Translations under genes and position numbers: made by a program | Shown here: piece by piece, positions 44,532 to 58,170 of the stretch | How the letters are laid out: each line of letters opens with the position of its first letter | How positions within the stretch are numbered: position 1 is the first letter of the stretch | Notes under the pieces: model-generated | Told to the model about the DNA's origin: nothing | What the model saw: only the letters and a program-made list of their open reading frames with translations | Databases searched by the model: none | Source: Microthyrium microscopicum | Lineage: Eukaryota > Ascomycota > Dothideomycetes > Microthyriales > Microthyriaceae | Direction: 5' to 3' | DNA length: 64,000 nucleotides | Assembly (NCBI GenBank): GCA_010405405.1 | Contig: MU004246.1 | Location: forward strand, 1 to 64,000

Positions 44532-46346
44532 TAAGCTAAGTCAAGGAATACGATACATCACTACATACAATCTGCATGTCTTCAAAGACTGCCGATCATA
44601 TTGGACTTGTTTGAGACTCGAACATTCAAAATTCATTGTCAAACATGGAGATGCTTTAGCAAGGCTGACATTTGACAACTTTATTGGGGTTAATTGCCGC
44701 TCCCAAGAACCGAGCCCCTGGGACAACGGTGTACAGATTCGGGATTCACTGTGACAAGATAGCTGGCCTCTTGGCCTAGAGTACTTTATCAATAGCGATG
44801 ACTAAGGGCGAAGACAAATTTAGCTATGGTGTTGAGAATGGATAACTTTCCATCCTAATCCTCGCATTTTAAGAATTAACATTTCACTTATTGTACCAAG
44901 GATCACCATGTATTCTAAACTTGTAGATGAGTTGATATTATGATTGAGCAACCATGCTGATCATCCAGTCATCAATTGGGCTGAGTGTAGTTTGTCTTAA
45001 TGGCAGCCTGAACTATTCCAGCTTGACAGGGAAAGGTTATGACGAAGTTGAGGATGACAAGTGGAGCATGCATATAAGCCGGATGATATGAAGAGTCAAA
45101 GACGCATGTCTGACTGGAAAGATATGATACTATTAACCTTCTCAATCTGCAGACATATCAAAGTTGCTGCAAGACAAGGCAATGAATCAGTAGTTGGGTT
45201 GTTCAAGGGAAGCGGACCTTGCAATCGATCATTGGCATCAAGACGGAATCGCCGTTAACTCCTCGGGAAGCCGGGGTATTTCAGACTACTGACATGTTGC
45301 TGCAGACGCGGAGTACCTGGTTATAGACGTGAATCAATGTTGAGGTAACACCGTAGGGAACGCCGATATTGATAAAAAGTTGACAATTGATGTACCGACA
45401 AGGCAGAGAAGTGACCGATGCATCGTAAGAGTAATCTTGGCATACATACAGGCTGTTCTCAATGAAGTGATGAGAAGACGCCGAGATCTAGGCTTGCATT
45501 AATACTTGAGGCTAGGTAAAATGGGTACATGTTATGCTTGTTGGCAATTGGCAAGATCGCAGGCAACTGGTTCAAGGGATGCATATGGACCAATTCAAGG
45601 TAAGCGTAAAGCAGAAAAGAAGATGAGAAGTATGTTAGGTGTGGCCAGTCTTGTACCTTTATTGTACAGAATAATATTCTATCAATTTCAAAGCTCGGAG
45701 TAGTAAGCACCCGTCCCTCAGCCGCCCCGAGTCCCGACCACCTGGGAGTTTGATCTTTGTCAGAGATAACTTGTGGATTATCTATGATCCAACAGCTGCG
45801 AGCCTGGCGAGCCTGGATAGTTGGGAACGATCTTGATTGAGATTATACCGGATTTGAGATTATACCGGATTTGATGATTGTAGGCTGATCTTGATCTGTA
45901 TTTCTATACTCTGCAACTGGATTGTAGAGCGGGCATTGGGCAAGAGCAATTGGCTGTGACTGCCCAGACCAGCCTACAAGCCCATCACAGTACGGTAGCG
46001 ATCGCTCCTGCCAACATCTCCATCCAGACCCATCACGCATCTCCTCAAACCCCAACCTCACTCTCTCCACATCGCCTCCAAAACACCATCAACATCTAAT
46101 TATCCCCAGTCGACATTCGACATTCTCCTACCTCGCGCGCATCCGTTCCTTCCATGCCGCCGACGCAACTCATGCTCCCATGAGGCCGATGCGCTGCTAT
46201 TGCTCTACAGCCTACCTCTAAGAGCCTTCCTGCCCCCACCGACCACGTCGTTTGCTTGACCGTCTCACCATCAACTGTCTCTCCCGCCATTACCACGACC
46301 GCCGTCTCAAACATCTCCTCGAGTGCTTCTTCACTCTCTTCAAACC
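44532..46346. other. Intergenic right of the element, promoter side of the RhoGEF gene
   Basis: 1.8 kb of ordinary composition. No gene is supported; small frames at 44506-44792 (partly inside the TIR), 45061-45258 and 45459-45710 lack recognisable products. The last 300 bases are strongly C-rich/pyrimidine-rich, as in a fungal 5' leader. Confidence 0.5.
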
Positions 46347-49300
46347 ATGGCGCACTACCAGAACGGTGGATATCCTCATTACCCTAATACCAATGCTCCG
46401 CTCCCGCCGCTACCTCCCCAGCCGAACCAGCAAAGACAAGATGGTTACGACCCGAATACGCCGCCACCTCTTTCATACCCCAACGGAGTCCAATATTCTG
46501 ACGCAAACTATGGAGCGCCTGGCAGACATGGTAGTTTAGCTTCGCGACAGGAGTCGGAATTATTCATGGGTGGTAGTGCACCTCCTCCTCCACCGCAAAG
46601 ATATGGCAGCACAGCTGGATCATCATACAATCCTGCTGCTTATGCTACTCAACCATCTCCAACTTCTTATCAACCCACAGGTTCTCCTCAAATAGACCGT
46701 CGGCCGAGCGCACCTGGTCATCAACCGTATAATCCAGCCGCTTATGCGCCCACCAATTCACCAGGCTATGGTTATTCTCCTGTATACCCAACTGGCCAAT
46801 CGCCGCTACACATGCCCTCTCCACCTTTGCATCAATCTCCCTCCACATCACGACCACTTTCGATGCATAGTGCAAGACCTACTGTTTCGACTGGATATTC
46901 TTCTCAATACGGCCCAACAGGAGCCCCACCACTGCCTGCCATACCAAGCGCTGGTGATTCTCCAAGTGCTGATTGGGGTAGGATTCCAGGGAATTTAGGC
47001 CGATATGGTACTCGAAGATATCCTCAGTCTTCCAATCAAGCTCCACTCCCTTCTCCTGGTCAAAATCATTCTAGAAACAATTCATCGGGCCTTGCGCAGT
47101 CTTTTTCGCCCACCTCTTCCGAACTGTCTCCTGGTATCCCACCGCCACCTCCTCCACATCGAGCCGGCTCAATCGCACGATCAGATTCACAGCGACCTTT
47201 ACCTCCGCCACCACCCGGCGAAGCGCTAGAGAGTCCTGGATATTTCTCGCCTAATAGTGGTGGAGGATATGATTCCAGTAGGCAGCAGGAATTAGAAAAT
47301 CAGATATCGTCACTCGTTGGCGTCGGTAGCAGTGGGGAGAGTGATGACGAGCTTGCTCTTGCAGGACTGCAGGCAATGGAAGAGGCTGATAAGCAAGAGC
47401 AAGAAGAAGCAGCAAGAAGAGCAAGCGGCCAAAGTACATTATTCGCCAACGTGGGCGTCGGGAGAAATAGCTCCGTACAAACAACAAACACATATGTTGA
47501 TAGCGACAGCGAAGGACCACAAGTAGATCTCTCGATGTATGGAGGCGGCTGGGGCGTACCACCAGGGGGCATGTCTTACGGCGGCGACCCCAATGCACTC
47601 GCTATCGATCGGAACAACTCCTTGCATGAGCGGCACAACAGCCAGACTGTCTCGTCTTCCGGATCATTTCGACATGCTGCGGAGTCCGAAGATAAACCTC
47701 ACTCCTACGCCCAGGTTGACGCTTTTGGCACTGGAGGTTTAACGGACCCCAGCGCGCCTCGGAGAATGAGTTTCGACGAAGGAGATGAGCTTGATCTAAT
47801 TGCCGATGCGCCAGAGCAGTTTCCAGAGATGTTTTATCACCCAGGAATCACGAACCGGCCGTTACCATCGCTGCCTCAAGGCAGTCAGTCCTCACCATAC
47901 ATTCCCTATCCGACTGATGCTAGGTACGACCAAATACCGTACCCAGGGACCTCGCCATATCCTATCAATCAAGCGCATCTTCTACAATCTCCTGGGCCTG
48001 GTCGCCACTTGTCGTTGGTCAACCACTCGTCGAGTCCACAAGCCATCACTCCTATCCGCGCAAAAACTGACGCCGAAGAACGGCGGAAAGCTGCCATGCG
48101 GCATTCTTCATATATCGATAGTACTGGTAACACAACCGCAGGCGCAAGTCAAGTCACCATCGATCTACCGGAGCTTACCAAACGGTATAACCCCGACAAG
48201 TTGACAGCAAGGGATTTTGATCGATGCTACGAACCGTGGGCACTTAGTTCACTTGCAGGATGGCTCAGACAAATAGCTGGAGACGAACAGGATTTGACCA
48301 GTAAATCACTATCCAAAGGCCTGCTCAACCTCATCGCCTATAAAGCTCCAACGCTGGAAATTGCCGATGGAGAAGCTTTGGCCTCCGGAATCATTGATAA
48401 GCTGCTGGAAGAGGGCACTCTGGTTCAGGAAGAAGAATGGTTACTATTCAAGGACGTTCCTGCATCCGGTGTCATCTATCAGCTCACAGGACGAGGATGT
48501 TATTCTTCGAAACTACACGACTACAATAGCCCTTATCGCTGTTACTCAGATCACTGCCAGCGTACAGAGCAGAAATATGATCTCCTCGATGGCGATGTCG
48601 TAGTGGAGGAGGACTGGACCAAGTTTTACAAATTCACCGTTAAGGACGTTGAAAAGTTTGACAGAAAAGAAGTCGCCCGCCAGAACGTTCTTCACGAATT
48701 GGTTACCAAGGAGGATAATTATGTTCGCGAACTCGGTGTAATAATCAGTGTGTTCCGGGATCCACTAGCTCGACAGAATCCGCCTATAATAGCACCCAAG
48801 AAATTGCCTGGATTTATAAAAGACGTCTTTAGTAAGGTCGAGGCAGTCAAAAAGGCCGATGAAGAATATTTGCTTCCACAGCTAAAGTACCGCCAGCAAA
48901 AGCAAGGGCCCTGGATTCAAGGCTTTAGTGACATCCTTCGCAACTGGATACGCAAAGCTCGCACGTCCTATGTTGACTATGCATCCGCGTATTCCCTGGC
49001 TGTTCATCGGATTCGGCACGAGTTGTCCAAGAACATGCTATTCGGGAAGTTTATCGAGGAAACGATACTCAACAAGCAGACTAAGAGATTGCCATGGACT
49101 CATTTCATCAAACTTCCTTTAAGCAGATTGCAACAAGTCATTCTCCTCCTGGAAACGGCTTTGAAGGCATCTATTAAGGATAATGACGAGAAGCGAAACC
49201 TACAGGCGGCCATTGAGGAAATCAAGGAAGTCACTCGCGAATGCGATGCGCGTGTAGGCGAAGAAAGCAAGAAGGTGGAACTGAGAGTCTTATCAACCAG

Positions 49301-51232
49301 ACTCAAGTTGCGACCTGAGATGCAACAAATTGATCTTCACTTGGATCATCTGGGTCGAGAACTGGTTTTTCAAGGAGACCTTTTACGTACCACTGGCACA
49401 GGTATTGGAGGTTTGACCAAATTCACCAACTCGCATGCAATTCTCTTTGATCATTATCTTGTTTTGGCCAAGATGTCTACTCAAAAGACACCAGAAGGAG
49501 TGATACGATCGGATCAATATGATGTATCTCGAGCTGTAAGTTGTTGTCTTACTATTACGCGTGTTATATACTGACTACTTCCAGCCTATACCGATGGATC
49601 TACTAGTCCTGGAGAGCGATAATGATGATCCAGTCATAAGAGGAGCGTATGGTGTCGCAAGAGTTGACCGTCTACAGAAGACTACTAGCAATCAACCCGG
49701 TGCCTTGCAGCATAGTCGCACCAGCACGTCTCTCAACTCCATGGGCTCTAGTCAATCAGCTCCACCACTAATCAACACAAACGCCATTGATGGGGCCAAG
49801 GACGAGAAAATTCTGTACCCTTTCAAAGTAAGACATCTTGGTAAAGATACATATACTCTATACGCGAATTCATCACAGGGTCGAGATGAGTGGTGTACAA
49901 AAATCATTGAGGCCAAGACGAAGCACGCGCGAGCACTTTTCGTTCAAAATGCAGAGCCTTTCAAGATGAAGGTCATAGCCGATACCGCATTTGCTTATGA
50001 GGCAGTGCCGACCGGACAAACCAGCATCATCATTAAAGGCACACCACTCGATCGAGCTATTCGGGAAGTGGAGGCATTATACGTAAATTCTGGGCGACCC
50101 AGCCCAATTTGCCGAGCCAAGGTTCATGCTGCTACCTCATTTCGAGATCCCAGCGGGAGAGCCATGGTTGCCATTGGCACTGATTATGGTGTATATGTCT
50201 CGGAAGAGAACAACCCAAGAGCTTGGCATAAGGTTTGTTCTATGACATTTTTGTCTCATCACAAGGCTAACCCTTGATAGGTTATCGCTAACAACAAGGT
50301 GACTCAAGTTACAGTACTGGAGGATTTCTCCATCTTCCTTATCCTAGCCGAGAAATCCGTCATTGCCTATCACCTTGACGTTGTCTGCCCACCAAACGGC
50401 GTTGGAACCGCCAACGATTCCTCTCGACGGGCACCCCAAAAGCTCTCTGGTAGCCGTGACGTAGGATTCATGGCCGTTGGTAAGATGAAGGATAGAACAC
50501 TTGTCTTTTACAAGAAGAAGGATGTGTCATCCTCCACTTTCAAGGTAATAACTGTATGTACCCCACGCCACGGATATGTAACTGACGGCGTTTGCTAATA
50601 AGGTTCTCGAGCCCGTCATCCAACGCTCCACCGAGAAGAAGTCGCGCTTCGCACCTCTTCGATCCGGCAAAACCGAATTCTTCCGCGACTATGACGACTT
50701 TTACATCCCGACTGCTTGTACGGGCATGAACATCTTCCACTCTTCCATCTCTATCCACACGACGAAGACGTTTGAGGTTCTAAACCTCGATCGTAAACTC
50801 CCTGTTACCGTCCCCGTCGACATCGAACAGCCACATACAAAACAAATCGCCGACCGCATTAGTGGCCAGGAACCGCGCGGCATGTTCCGTCTCTCCGAAC
50901 AAGAATTCCTCCTCTGCTATCAGACGTGTGCTGTATATATCAACAAACACGGCGATATCTCTCGCTCTGCCATTCTCGAATTTGTCGGCACCGCACACTC
51001 TGCTGCTCTGTACGGCCCCTACGTTCTACTCTTCGATAGCGACTTTGTCGAGATTAGAAATGCGGAGAATGGCCGTTTAAGGCAAGTCATTGCTGGCCGC
51101 GATGTCAAGTGTCTGGATGATGGCAGTGCAGGCGGTGCGAAGAGGACAGTTAAGATGAGTATGCAGCATCCTGAGATTGAAAAGAATCAGATTGTCGTCG
51201 AGTTGGTTCTTAATGAGGGCCTACGGGAGTAG
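46347..51232 (+). CDS. Rho1 guanine nucleotide exchange factor (ROM1/ROM2-type: DEP-DH-PH-CNH)
   Basis: Exons 46347-49535, 49585-50232, 50281-50544 and 50603-51232 encode 1576 aa. It activates Rho1 upstream of protein kinase C and glucan synthase in cell-wall integrity. Residues 1-600 are Pro/Ser/Gln-rich and probably disordered, with poly-Pro runs. A DEP domain spans about 619-735 (RDFDRCYEPWALSSLAGWL to LTGRGCYSSKL). The DH domain spans about 779-975 (VLHELVTKEDNYVREL; RLPWTHFIKLPLSRLQQVILLLE). A PH domain follows across intron 1, ending near DEWCTKIIEAK (about 1164). The rest is a citron-homology domain with KVHAATSF, GTDYGVYVSEE and LLCYQTCAVYINKHGD. Start MAHYQNGG is preferred over an in-frame Met 8 codons upstream because it matches family N-termini. 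The protein is longer than yeast Rom2, mostly in the N-terminal tail. Confidence 0.92.
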
Positions 51233-54200
51233 AATGGACAATATGTCCGTCCCATGACGATGATGAATGATGATCTACATATCTCAGCCTGTCACATATC
51301 GGGCACAGTTCTGGGTCGGCTCGGAGTTTTAACGAGCCGTTGAACATTTTGGTGTTTTTCGGGGGTCTCATTATAGGCATACCATATCTTACGAACGACT
51401 TGTGAGCTGGCGATGATGGTACCTGGGCCAGTCTTCACGACTTGTGGGAGACGCGTATTATTATTTTTCGAAGGATACCCCACCGACCAACCGCTCATCT
51501 TCGACTGGTTGGTTTTTTTGCTGGATTTTTTAGCTTTGGGATTCTATCGTCACTGGAGATTGGTGATGAGGGATAATTTTTTTTGCTAGATGTTGGAATG
51601 AAATACCTTTTTTCTACATCGTTGTTCGAAATATCTTTGCTTATACCCCAGTGTTCCTTATCAGTGGGTATATCGTCCGGCGATGGGCTATATTCTAAAA
51701 GCTACTCCTCGCCTCGTGTCCACTTGATTTCGTGCATCTTTGCTTACTCTGCTATATGCTATCTAGCAGTGATCATATCAGTCCCCTCATATAAGATGAC
51801 AATTCTTTCCATTGGATAAACCCCTGACGATTCGCCGCTGTCTACAGCACTTTACTATCTTTATCGATTGCGATATTAAGGCACTGGGGCGATCATGATG
51901 GGCATTGCGCAATCGGATTTGTCCCGGTGTAGGGCTTGGCTTGCTAGGTTGATGGTGGGTGGTCTAGAGTGGTGATGGACGTCGTTACGCGTGATGGGCG
52001 GGATTTGCATGCTGGTGCTTGGAAATCTCAATTTGCCTCTTGGTCTTGCGATCGTATTGTGATAGGCATGAGTTTGTGGGAAGAGGAGATTGCGTATCTT
52101 GCGGTGGTGTGGTTATGGGGAGGTTGGTGTTTGGTTTAACTTTGTGTGTTTCACGATGGGGCCAGTCTGGTGAGAGCGGCTTGGGAGTTAGTGGTGAGTA
52201 TTGTGTTTCATGAGTGGAGGATATGATCTGCCGGTCTAGATATGTTTCAATGATCTGCTCTTGAGTGTACGTTGGTACGCTGGGGATGGGTAGATCATTG
52301 CGAGTTCAGTGTTAACTAGCAATGTAGCTTTCGTTTTACCCGGCTGCCAGTGAAAATGGTTTGCGGTACTGTGTCTTTGTGATTTGCTCTGGATCACGGC
52401 GTAGATCTGCGCATAAACATCTTGGTGTTTCGTTTGCAGGCCGGTGTTTCCGGTCGTCACTTGGTACCTTTGGCACGGAGTTCGATCCGAAGAACAATCC
52501 AGCTACTGTGGCTACATCTTGAGGACCTACATGATGCATGCGCTGAACGAGTGCTAATTCTACATATCCAGGTTTATGGTCAAGGGGGAACGGTTCATCA
52601 GTGAATGTAACACGCCATGCAGCACTACCTGCTCTTGTGGAAAGTACCAATCTCATGCGACTGCAATCAAAGTGTACATGACCAAAACCCTGAGAAAAAA
52701 CGTGGGGCGGGTGGGAAGTCACTTGCAGGATTTAATATATCTGCTACGGTGACAGCATGAAAGACTGCAGTTGAGTGGAGCAAATCCGCCCTGCTAGTAC
52801 CATACAGTCGAAAGGACCGTACATTCGGACGCTGAAAAGTCTGGTGATGGTCACATGTGGATTTAATAGGAAATGGAAAGAATATGCTAGTAGTGACTCT
52901 TTGAAGTCGACATAGGGAGAAGATATCTGCACATATCGGTCAAATTGTACCTTGTCGTAAATCTATGGGGGCCTGGTATATGCACGGGACGATTGTGGCG
53001 ATGACGACCAGGCAGTGAAGTTTAACACTTTATTATTAGGAATAAGGTGGTGTCTGTGTGTGTTTGGTAATATGGGAGTCGGAACATTTGGGATGGAGCC
53101 TATAGGAGCTGCATGCATGAACTGGAATCTCTCCCTTGGTAGACACTGCGGTACGCCTCCTCAGCCTCGCGATAAACATTCAAACCAGTAGTAGCAGCTT
53201 GTAATTATGGACAATTCGGACAATTACTCGTGTGCTGCAGGAGAGGGAGATTTTCGTTGCATCCGAAAGCTAGTAGCCAGCTCAGGCACATGTAAATCGT
53301 CAGGAGCTCTGCCAAACAAAACAACTAAGCCTGCACGCCGCGGCTTCACCGGCGGGGCAATTGGCCAAACGGCTGCGAAGGAAACAGCTGTTCAGTGGCC
53401 ATTATGTGGGAAGACATTACCTTAGCCCATAGCATTCAGTGATATAGGTCTTATGGCGAAGATACTATATGCAACAACGGAGCATGAGCCTGAGATGGAG
53501 CAAAGCGTGCTGATGACAACTCGAGATATTTGTGCTGCGCAGTACGGGAGGACCAGTGATCTGCTACCAGGTCTAGGAGATTTATATTGATATTGGCAGG
53601 GGTTTGGGGGCATTGAGCGAATCATAAGGGCTTGTTGTTGATATTTCCGGCCTACTGTTGAGGCGGACCCTAGATGATTGGTGTTGATTGGCAACCAAGC
53701 CCTCTTGTATACCTGCACATGAAAGGCCCGTTCTTGGAGAAAACTGGTTCGAGACCTCCACGATATACCTTGGGAAAAACCACATGGGGTCTGCTGCTTC
53801 CTGGCTGAGCGTCCCGTTGCAACTCTGGTCTGCGCGCGGCTCTTGCTTCTGTCGATTTATGCCTTTTTGGTTTGCATGGCCACGTCGTTTGGTTGACACA
53901 GTTCTGACAGCTTGTACAAGCCGCGCAGAAACTCGTCACTGACTGGCCCTTGGCCACCTCTTCTGGAGAGCATATCCTCGTTTCTCGGGCGGATGTAATC
54001 TGTGCTTTTGCTCGTGCGGAAAAGGTTGACGGGCTGTGAAATTGTAAGCTTGATCAGTTGCTTGGGTCTATGCTTGTTGCCACAATGCTTGATTTCTCGC
54101 ATGAGTGTGATGTGAGCCTTTGCTGGTGGCGAGTAGTAGACCACAATCTCGCCTGGCATCCGCATATCCAGTTGGCCTGGAGCCTATATTCGTCCTAGTC

Positions 54201-54574
54201 CCTCCTGCGCGGCTGAAGTGACCTTGTTTTCAGTCATGCACCTTTTGGTATATCCTTGTTGCATATACTGCAGCTAAGAGTGGATCAGGTCCGCCTGCAG
54301 GAGCAAAGCAGTTCAGTTAGCTCAAGGTCCGTTCTTCTTGTCTATGTCCCCACGAGGTACATAGAACGGGGATCCCACCTTTACCCTCCTTGGTAGGATC
54401 TTTTCTCTCTCATCCTGGATCCTCCTTTTGGACATCAAAGATACAAACACATTCCTCTTGGCTATCGAAAAGATAATGCACCGCATACAGTGGTAAAGCA
54501 ACTAGTTGGACAGATATGCCTCAGCTTGATACATACCCATTGGTGTCGAGGCAAAGTATTCACGACCGCACCTC
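51233..54574. other. Long intergenic region, no gene supported
   Basis: 3.3 kb of ordinary base composition without convincing coding sequence. Several overlapping frames of 60-130 codons occur on both strands (for example minus 53582-54165, with a Cys-containing product). None has domain signal, and I could not splice them into a coherent protein. An unrecognised non-coding transcript or a decayed gene is possible. The last few hundred bases form the receptor gene's promoter. Confidence 0.5.
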
Positions 54575-55990
54575 ATGGCTTCAGTCATGCCTAAACTACA
54601 CAATCCGGAGGGTATGACCTACCCGACCGAAGAAGAATGGAATAACTGGCCAGCACCAAACTTTGTCAATCCTCAGTCAAGAAAACCCATAGTTATTGGA
54701 GTTGAGATCCCAATAACTGTCATTGCGGCGACAGTGGTTATTGCAAGATTCTATGCTCGAACATATATAAAACATGTTCTTGGCTGGGACGATTGGTTGA
54801 TGATGGGGGCCATGGTAAGTCGATCATACCAGACTACAACGAGTTAATCTAATTCATCAACAGATATGTGCCATTGCTATTACAATACTACATTGTCTCG
54901 CAACGCAATATGCAACTGGTCTCCATCTATGGGATGTCGCTCCGTCTTTAATCAAACCTACTGGAATGTTAACATACGTCTCTTTGGCTTTCTTTGGACC
55001 CGCGACTTCACTGGCTAAAATCTCACTCTCTCTTACCCATCTCAGAATACTTCCATCCAGATCCGACCGATGGTTCGCTCGATGCGCGATTGTGTTTTCT
55101 GTTGGATATTGTATCAGTATCACACTGGTCAATATCTTTCAATGCTCGTAAGTTACTCACATATTGCACCGATGCATGACTGACTCTACTAGACCAATCC
55201 GTGCCTATTGGTCTTATCGCATCGATCACTACACTTGCGTGCATGAACGACCATTCAACTATGCCTCCCAAGCACTCAACAGCGCAAGTGATTTCCTCAT
55301 CTTCCTCTGGCCCGCCCGCACACTCTGGACCGTCCGTGTCCCAGTCAAACAACGACTCATGCTAATCTTCGTATTCTCGGTCGGATCCGCGTAAGTACAC
55401 CCATCTCTTCTACCATCGCAGCCACTGACCGTCGTAGTGTCTGCTTGACCGGCGTCTTCCGAGTATACTATCTATACCGCTACTTCCACTCCTACGACTA
55501 CTTCTGGGAGGGATCCATAATTTTTATTCTCCACGTAATCGAAGTCAACTGCGCCATCATCTGCGGCTGTCTGCCCGGCATCAAACCCCTCCTTGGACGA
55601 GTCTTTCCTAACCAATTCGGAAGCTCCGTGGACCGCAACAACACCAACAACACCTTCTCACCTCACCACCGTCTGCCTGGCGCGTGTCTTACTATTCGTC
55701 AATCGTTTCGCCAATCTTTCAGACCTTCTGTGCGGAGTCCAATTCGGTCACTTAGCCATCGACCTAGTACCGCATCTATGGTAGAAGTACCAATCAAGCT
55801 TGATGAGTCGTGGGTACCGCTCGAATATCCACCACCCATTCACGCTGTCGCGCTCGGGGTGTTGCCCGAGGCGGAACCTAGTCCTGTACATGAGTTCCAG
55901 GAGACGAGGTTCGAGGAGCGCTTTGAAGAGCATTGGCCGTACGAGGAGCAGTTTGAGGAGTCTCGTCCTGTCGCGAGGCTCGAAGTATGA
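54575..55990 (+). CDS. PTH11-like seven-helix receptor (fungal rhodopsin-like domain)
   Basis: Exons 54575-54814, 54864-55147, 55193-55390 and 55438-55990 encode 424 aa; introns are 45-49 nt. This is an integral membrane protein of the large fungal family that includes the surface-sensing receptor Pth11. TM1 is about residues 38-60 (PIVIGVEIPITVIAATVVIA), followed by the family motif LGWDDWLMMGAM. Further helices include GMLTYVSLAFFGPATSLAKI, CAIVFSVGYCISITLVNIF, NSASDFLIFLWPARTLW, RLMLIFVFSVGSAVCLTGVF and SIIFILHVIEVNCAIICGCLPGIKPLL. Residues after about 300 are cytosolic: a Ser/Arg-rich stretch (RQSFRQSFRPSVRSPIRS), then an acidic end with repeated E-x-R/Q-F-E-E elements. The extracellular CFEM domain of some PTH11 proteins is absent. 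Ligand unknown. Confidence 0.88.
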
Positions 55991-56930
55991 TGATCAAAAT
56001 GAGATCAAGCGGGGAGTTTGTTGTGATGATACCCATGGGCATTTCCAAGTCGTTCTTTATCTTTTCTGCATTATACCACTCTTGTTATGGACTACTGATG
56101 GCACCGAGCGAGGCGGTGCCACAGAGGAAGATGAAATGAAAATAATTAAATATATAATCAATCACTCGTTCACAAAAGATTTTTGCACTGCGATGCATGA
56201 AGTCGAGAGAATAGAGGAGATGAAGTTGCGCGACGCGTTGGCCCACATGGCACTTAGCGGAAGATGGCTTACCACATAAACTTCTTATTGGTCGATCTTC
56301 AGCCTTGTTCCAGATTTGGCAGGAGCTGCACGTGGTAGCTATCGTGGACTATTGGTGAGGCTTGAGCATCAGATATGGCAACTGTGATACAGGCTTGGAA
56401 TTAGCATCCTACAATCAATATAAAAAATGGTAATATTTGCGATTTTCATCCGCCATACTCGCTCGACCAGTTACTAAGGCTGTGAGCTTGGTTAGAGTAG
56501 CCAAGAGTAGCATTGAGAACTCTTCTACCATTGACCAAATTTTTGGACGCAAGGCAGCAAGAAACCGACAGCCTTCGGAACTGCTCAAAGACTTTGCTTT
56601 CGATCGATCACGTTTTCGCTGAAATTGAGCGTCATTTCTCGTTTATTTCTTCAGGCTGATCCACTATATATTGCCCCTAAGTTGATCCATTGTCGCCCTT
56701 AACCTTTGAGGCCTCAAAGCCTTAGCGCCTGACCCATGCTGCAACCAAAATTTCATCGGCCGGGACCGGGAAAGTTCCCATCGACCCTATTACAGACACC
56801 GTTTAATGCTTGGGGTTCTAGGCCATAAGGTTTCCAGTACAAAGGTTTCGTTTGGCAGGGGGCTATCTATTCGATCTGCAAGGTACGCAGTTGCACTGTG
56901 ACTCCCATCAACAGATAAATTTCTCAACAT

Positions 56931-56937
56931 TGACTCA
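56931..56937 (+). promoter_or_regulatory. Gcn4/CpcA-type site upstream of LYS1
   Basis: TGACTCA, the exact general-amino-acid-control consensus, lies 69 bp upstream of the LYS1 ATG. Lysine biosynthetic genes are classical targets of this control in fungi. Confidence 0.65.
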
Positions 56938-56953
56938 TTCATCTCAACAGCAT

Positions 56954-56960
56954 TATAAAA
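56954..56960 (+). promoter_or_regulatory. TATA box of LYS1
   Basis: TATAAAA lies 46 bp upstream of the ATG, just downstream of the TGACTCA site. Confidence 0.5.
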
Positions 56961-56999
56961 ACACAGCAACGCTCTCGATCATACAGAGCTATCGCAAAC

Positions 57000-58170
57000 A
57001 TGTCGTTGAACCTTCACCTGCGCTCGGAGACTGGAAAGGCTCTAGAGCATCGGTCTGCTCTCACACCAAAGACCACCAAGACTCTAGTGGATGCTGGATA
57101 CAAGATCAATGTTGAACGCTCACCGCAGAGAATATTCGCCGATGAGGAATTCGAAAAAGCGGGTGCGACACTTGTCCCGGAGAATTCTTGGCCCGACGCT
57201 CCAGAGGACCATATTATCGTTGGGTTGAAAGAGCTTCCAGTTGAGAAATGTAGCGGTTCCTAAATCTCGAAAGACTGACATTTATACTAACTATTTTTCA
57301 GTCGCTCTCAAGCATGTGCATGTCCAATTTGCGCATTGTTACAAACAACAAGGTGGATGGGAGACAGTACTAGCTCGATATGCTCGCGGCAATGGCACAC
57401 TCCTGGACCTCGAATTTCTAACCGATGACCGTGGACGACGAGTCGCCGCCTTTGGATACCACGCTGGATTTGCCGGCGCAGCTCTCGCTCTCGAGACATG
57501 GGCATACCAACAAACTCATGGCATCGGTGAGCCATTTCCATCAGTCTCGTCCTATCCAAACGAGGAGGCATTGGTCAAAGACGTCAAGAAAGCTGTTTCC
57601 GAAGGCATCGAGAAAAGCGGCAAAACTCCGCGAGCCATCGTAATCGGTGCCCTCGGACGATGCGGCAGTGGTGCTGTCGACCTTTGCGTCAAAGCTGGCA
57701 TCCCAGACTCGAACATTCTTCGTTGGGATCTTGCAGAGACCAAGAAAGGCGGACCATTCACAGAGATTGTGGAGAGTGATATTTTCATAAATTGCATCTA
57801 TCTTACCTCCAAAATCCCCAATTTCGTGGATCTCGAGTCATTGGATACGCCAAATCGCAAACTTTCGGTTGTGTGCGACGTCAGTGCTGATACTACGAAT
57901 CCCAACAACCCGGTTCCTATTTACGAGATCGCCACTACCTTCGATAAGCCAACGGTGCCTGTCAAAATTGGAAGTAAAGATGCTCTGCAAGTTATCTCGA
58001 TTGATCACCTTCCCAGCTTACTCCCACGCGAATCCTCGGAAGCATTCAGCCATGATCTGTTACCGTATTTGTTGGAGCTAAAGAACTGGAAGACTGATCC
58101 AGTGTGGTCTCGCGCGCAGAAGCTTTATGGCGAGAAAGTGGAGACTCTGCCTAAAAGTGCTTTGCAATAG
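57000..58170 (+). CDS. LYS1: Saccharopine dehydrogenase (NAD+, L-lysine-forming)
   Basis: Exons 57000-57249 and 57302-58170 encode 372 aa, the usual length for fungal Lys1. It catalyses the last step of the alpha-aminoadipate pathway: saccharopine to L-lysine plus 2-oxoglutarate. Family blocks: HRSALTPKTTKTLVDAGY near the N-terminus, GLKELP, KHVHVQFAHCYKQQGGWE, FGYHAGFAGAALALETWAYQ, the Rossmann/active-site segment GALGRCGSGAVDLC, and VCDVSADTTNPNNPVPIYE. The 52-nt intron splits a Phe codon (T/TC) in LPVEK-F-ALKH. The C-terminus ends KSALQ, so no obvious peroxisomal PTS1 is present. A TGACTCA site and a TATA box sit just upstream. Confidence 0.96.

Larger units (their letters stand above)
55991..56999. 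other. Intergenic, LYS1 promoter region
   Basis: 1 kb with no gene supported. A 61-codon frame at 56437-56622 has no recognisable domain. The right end holds the LYS1 control sites listed separately. Confidence 0.5.

Noticed and set aside
53582-54165. Overlapping minus-strand frames, possible multi-exon gene
   Set aside because: I could not join them through plausible splice sites into a protein with any recognisable feature.
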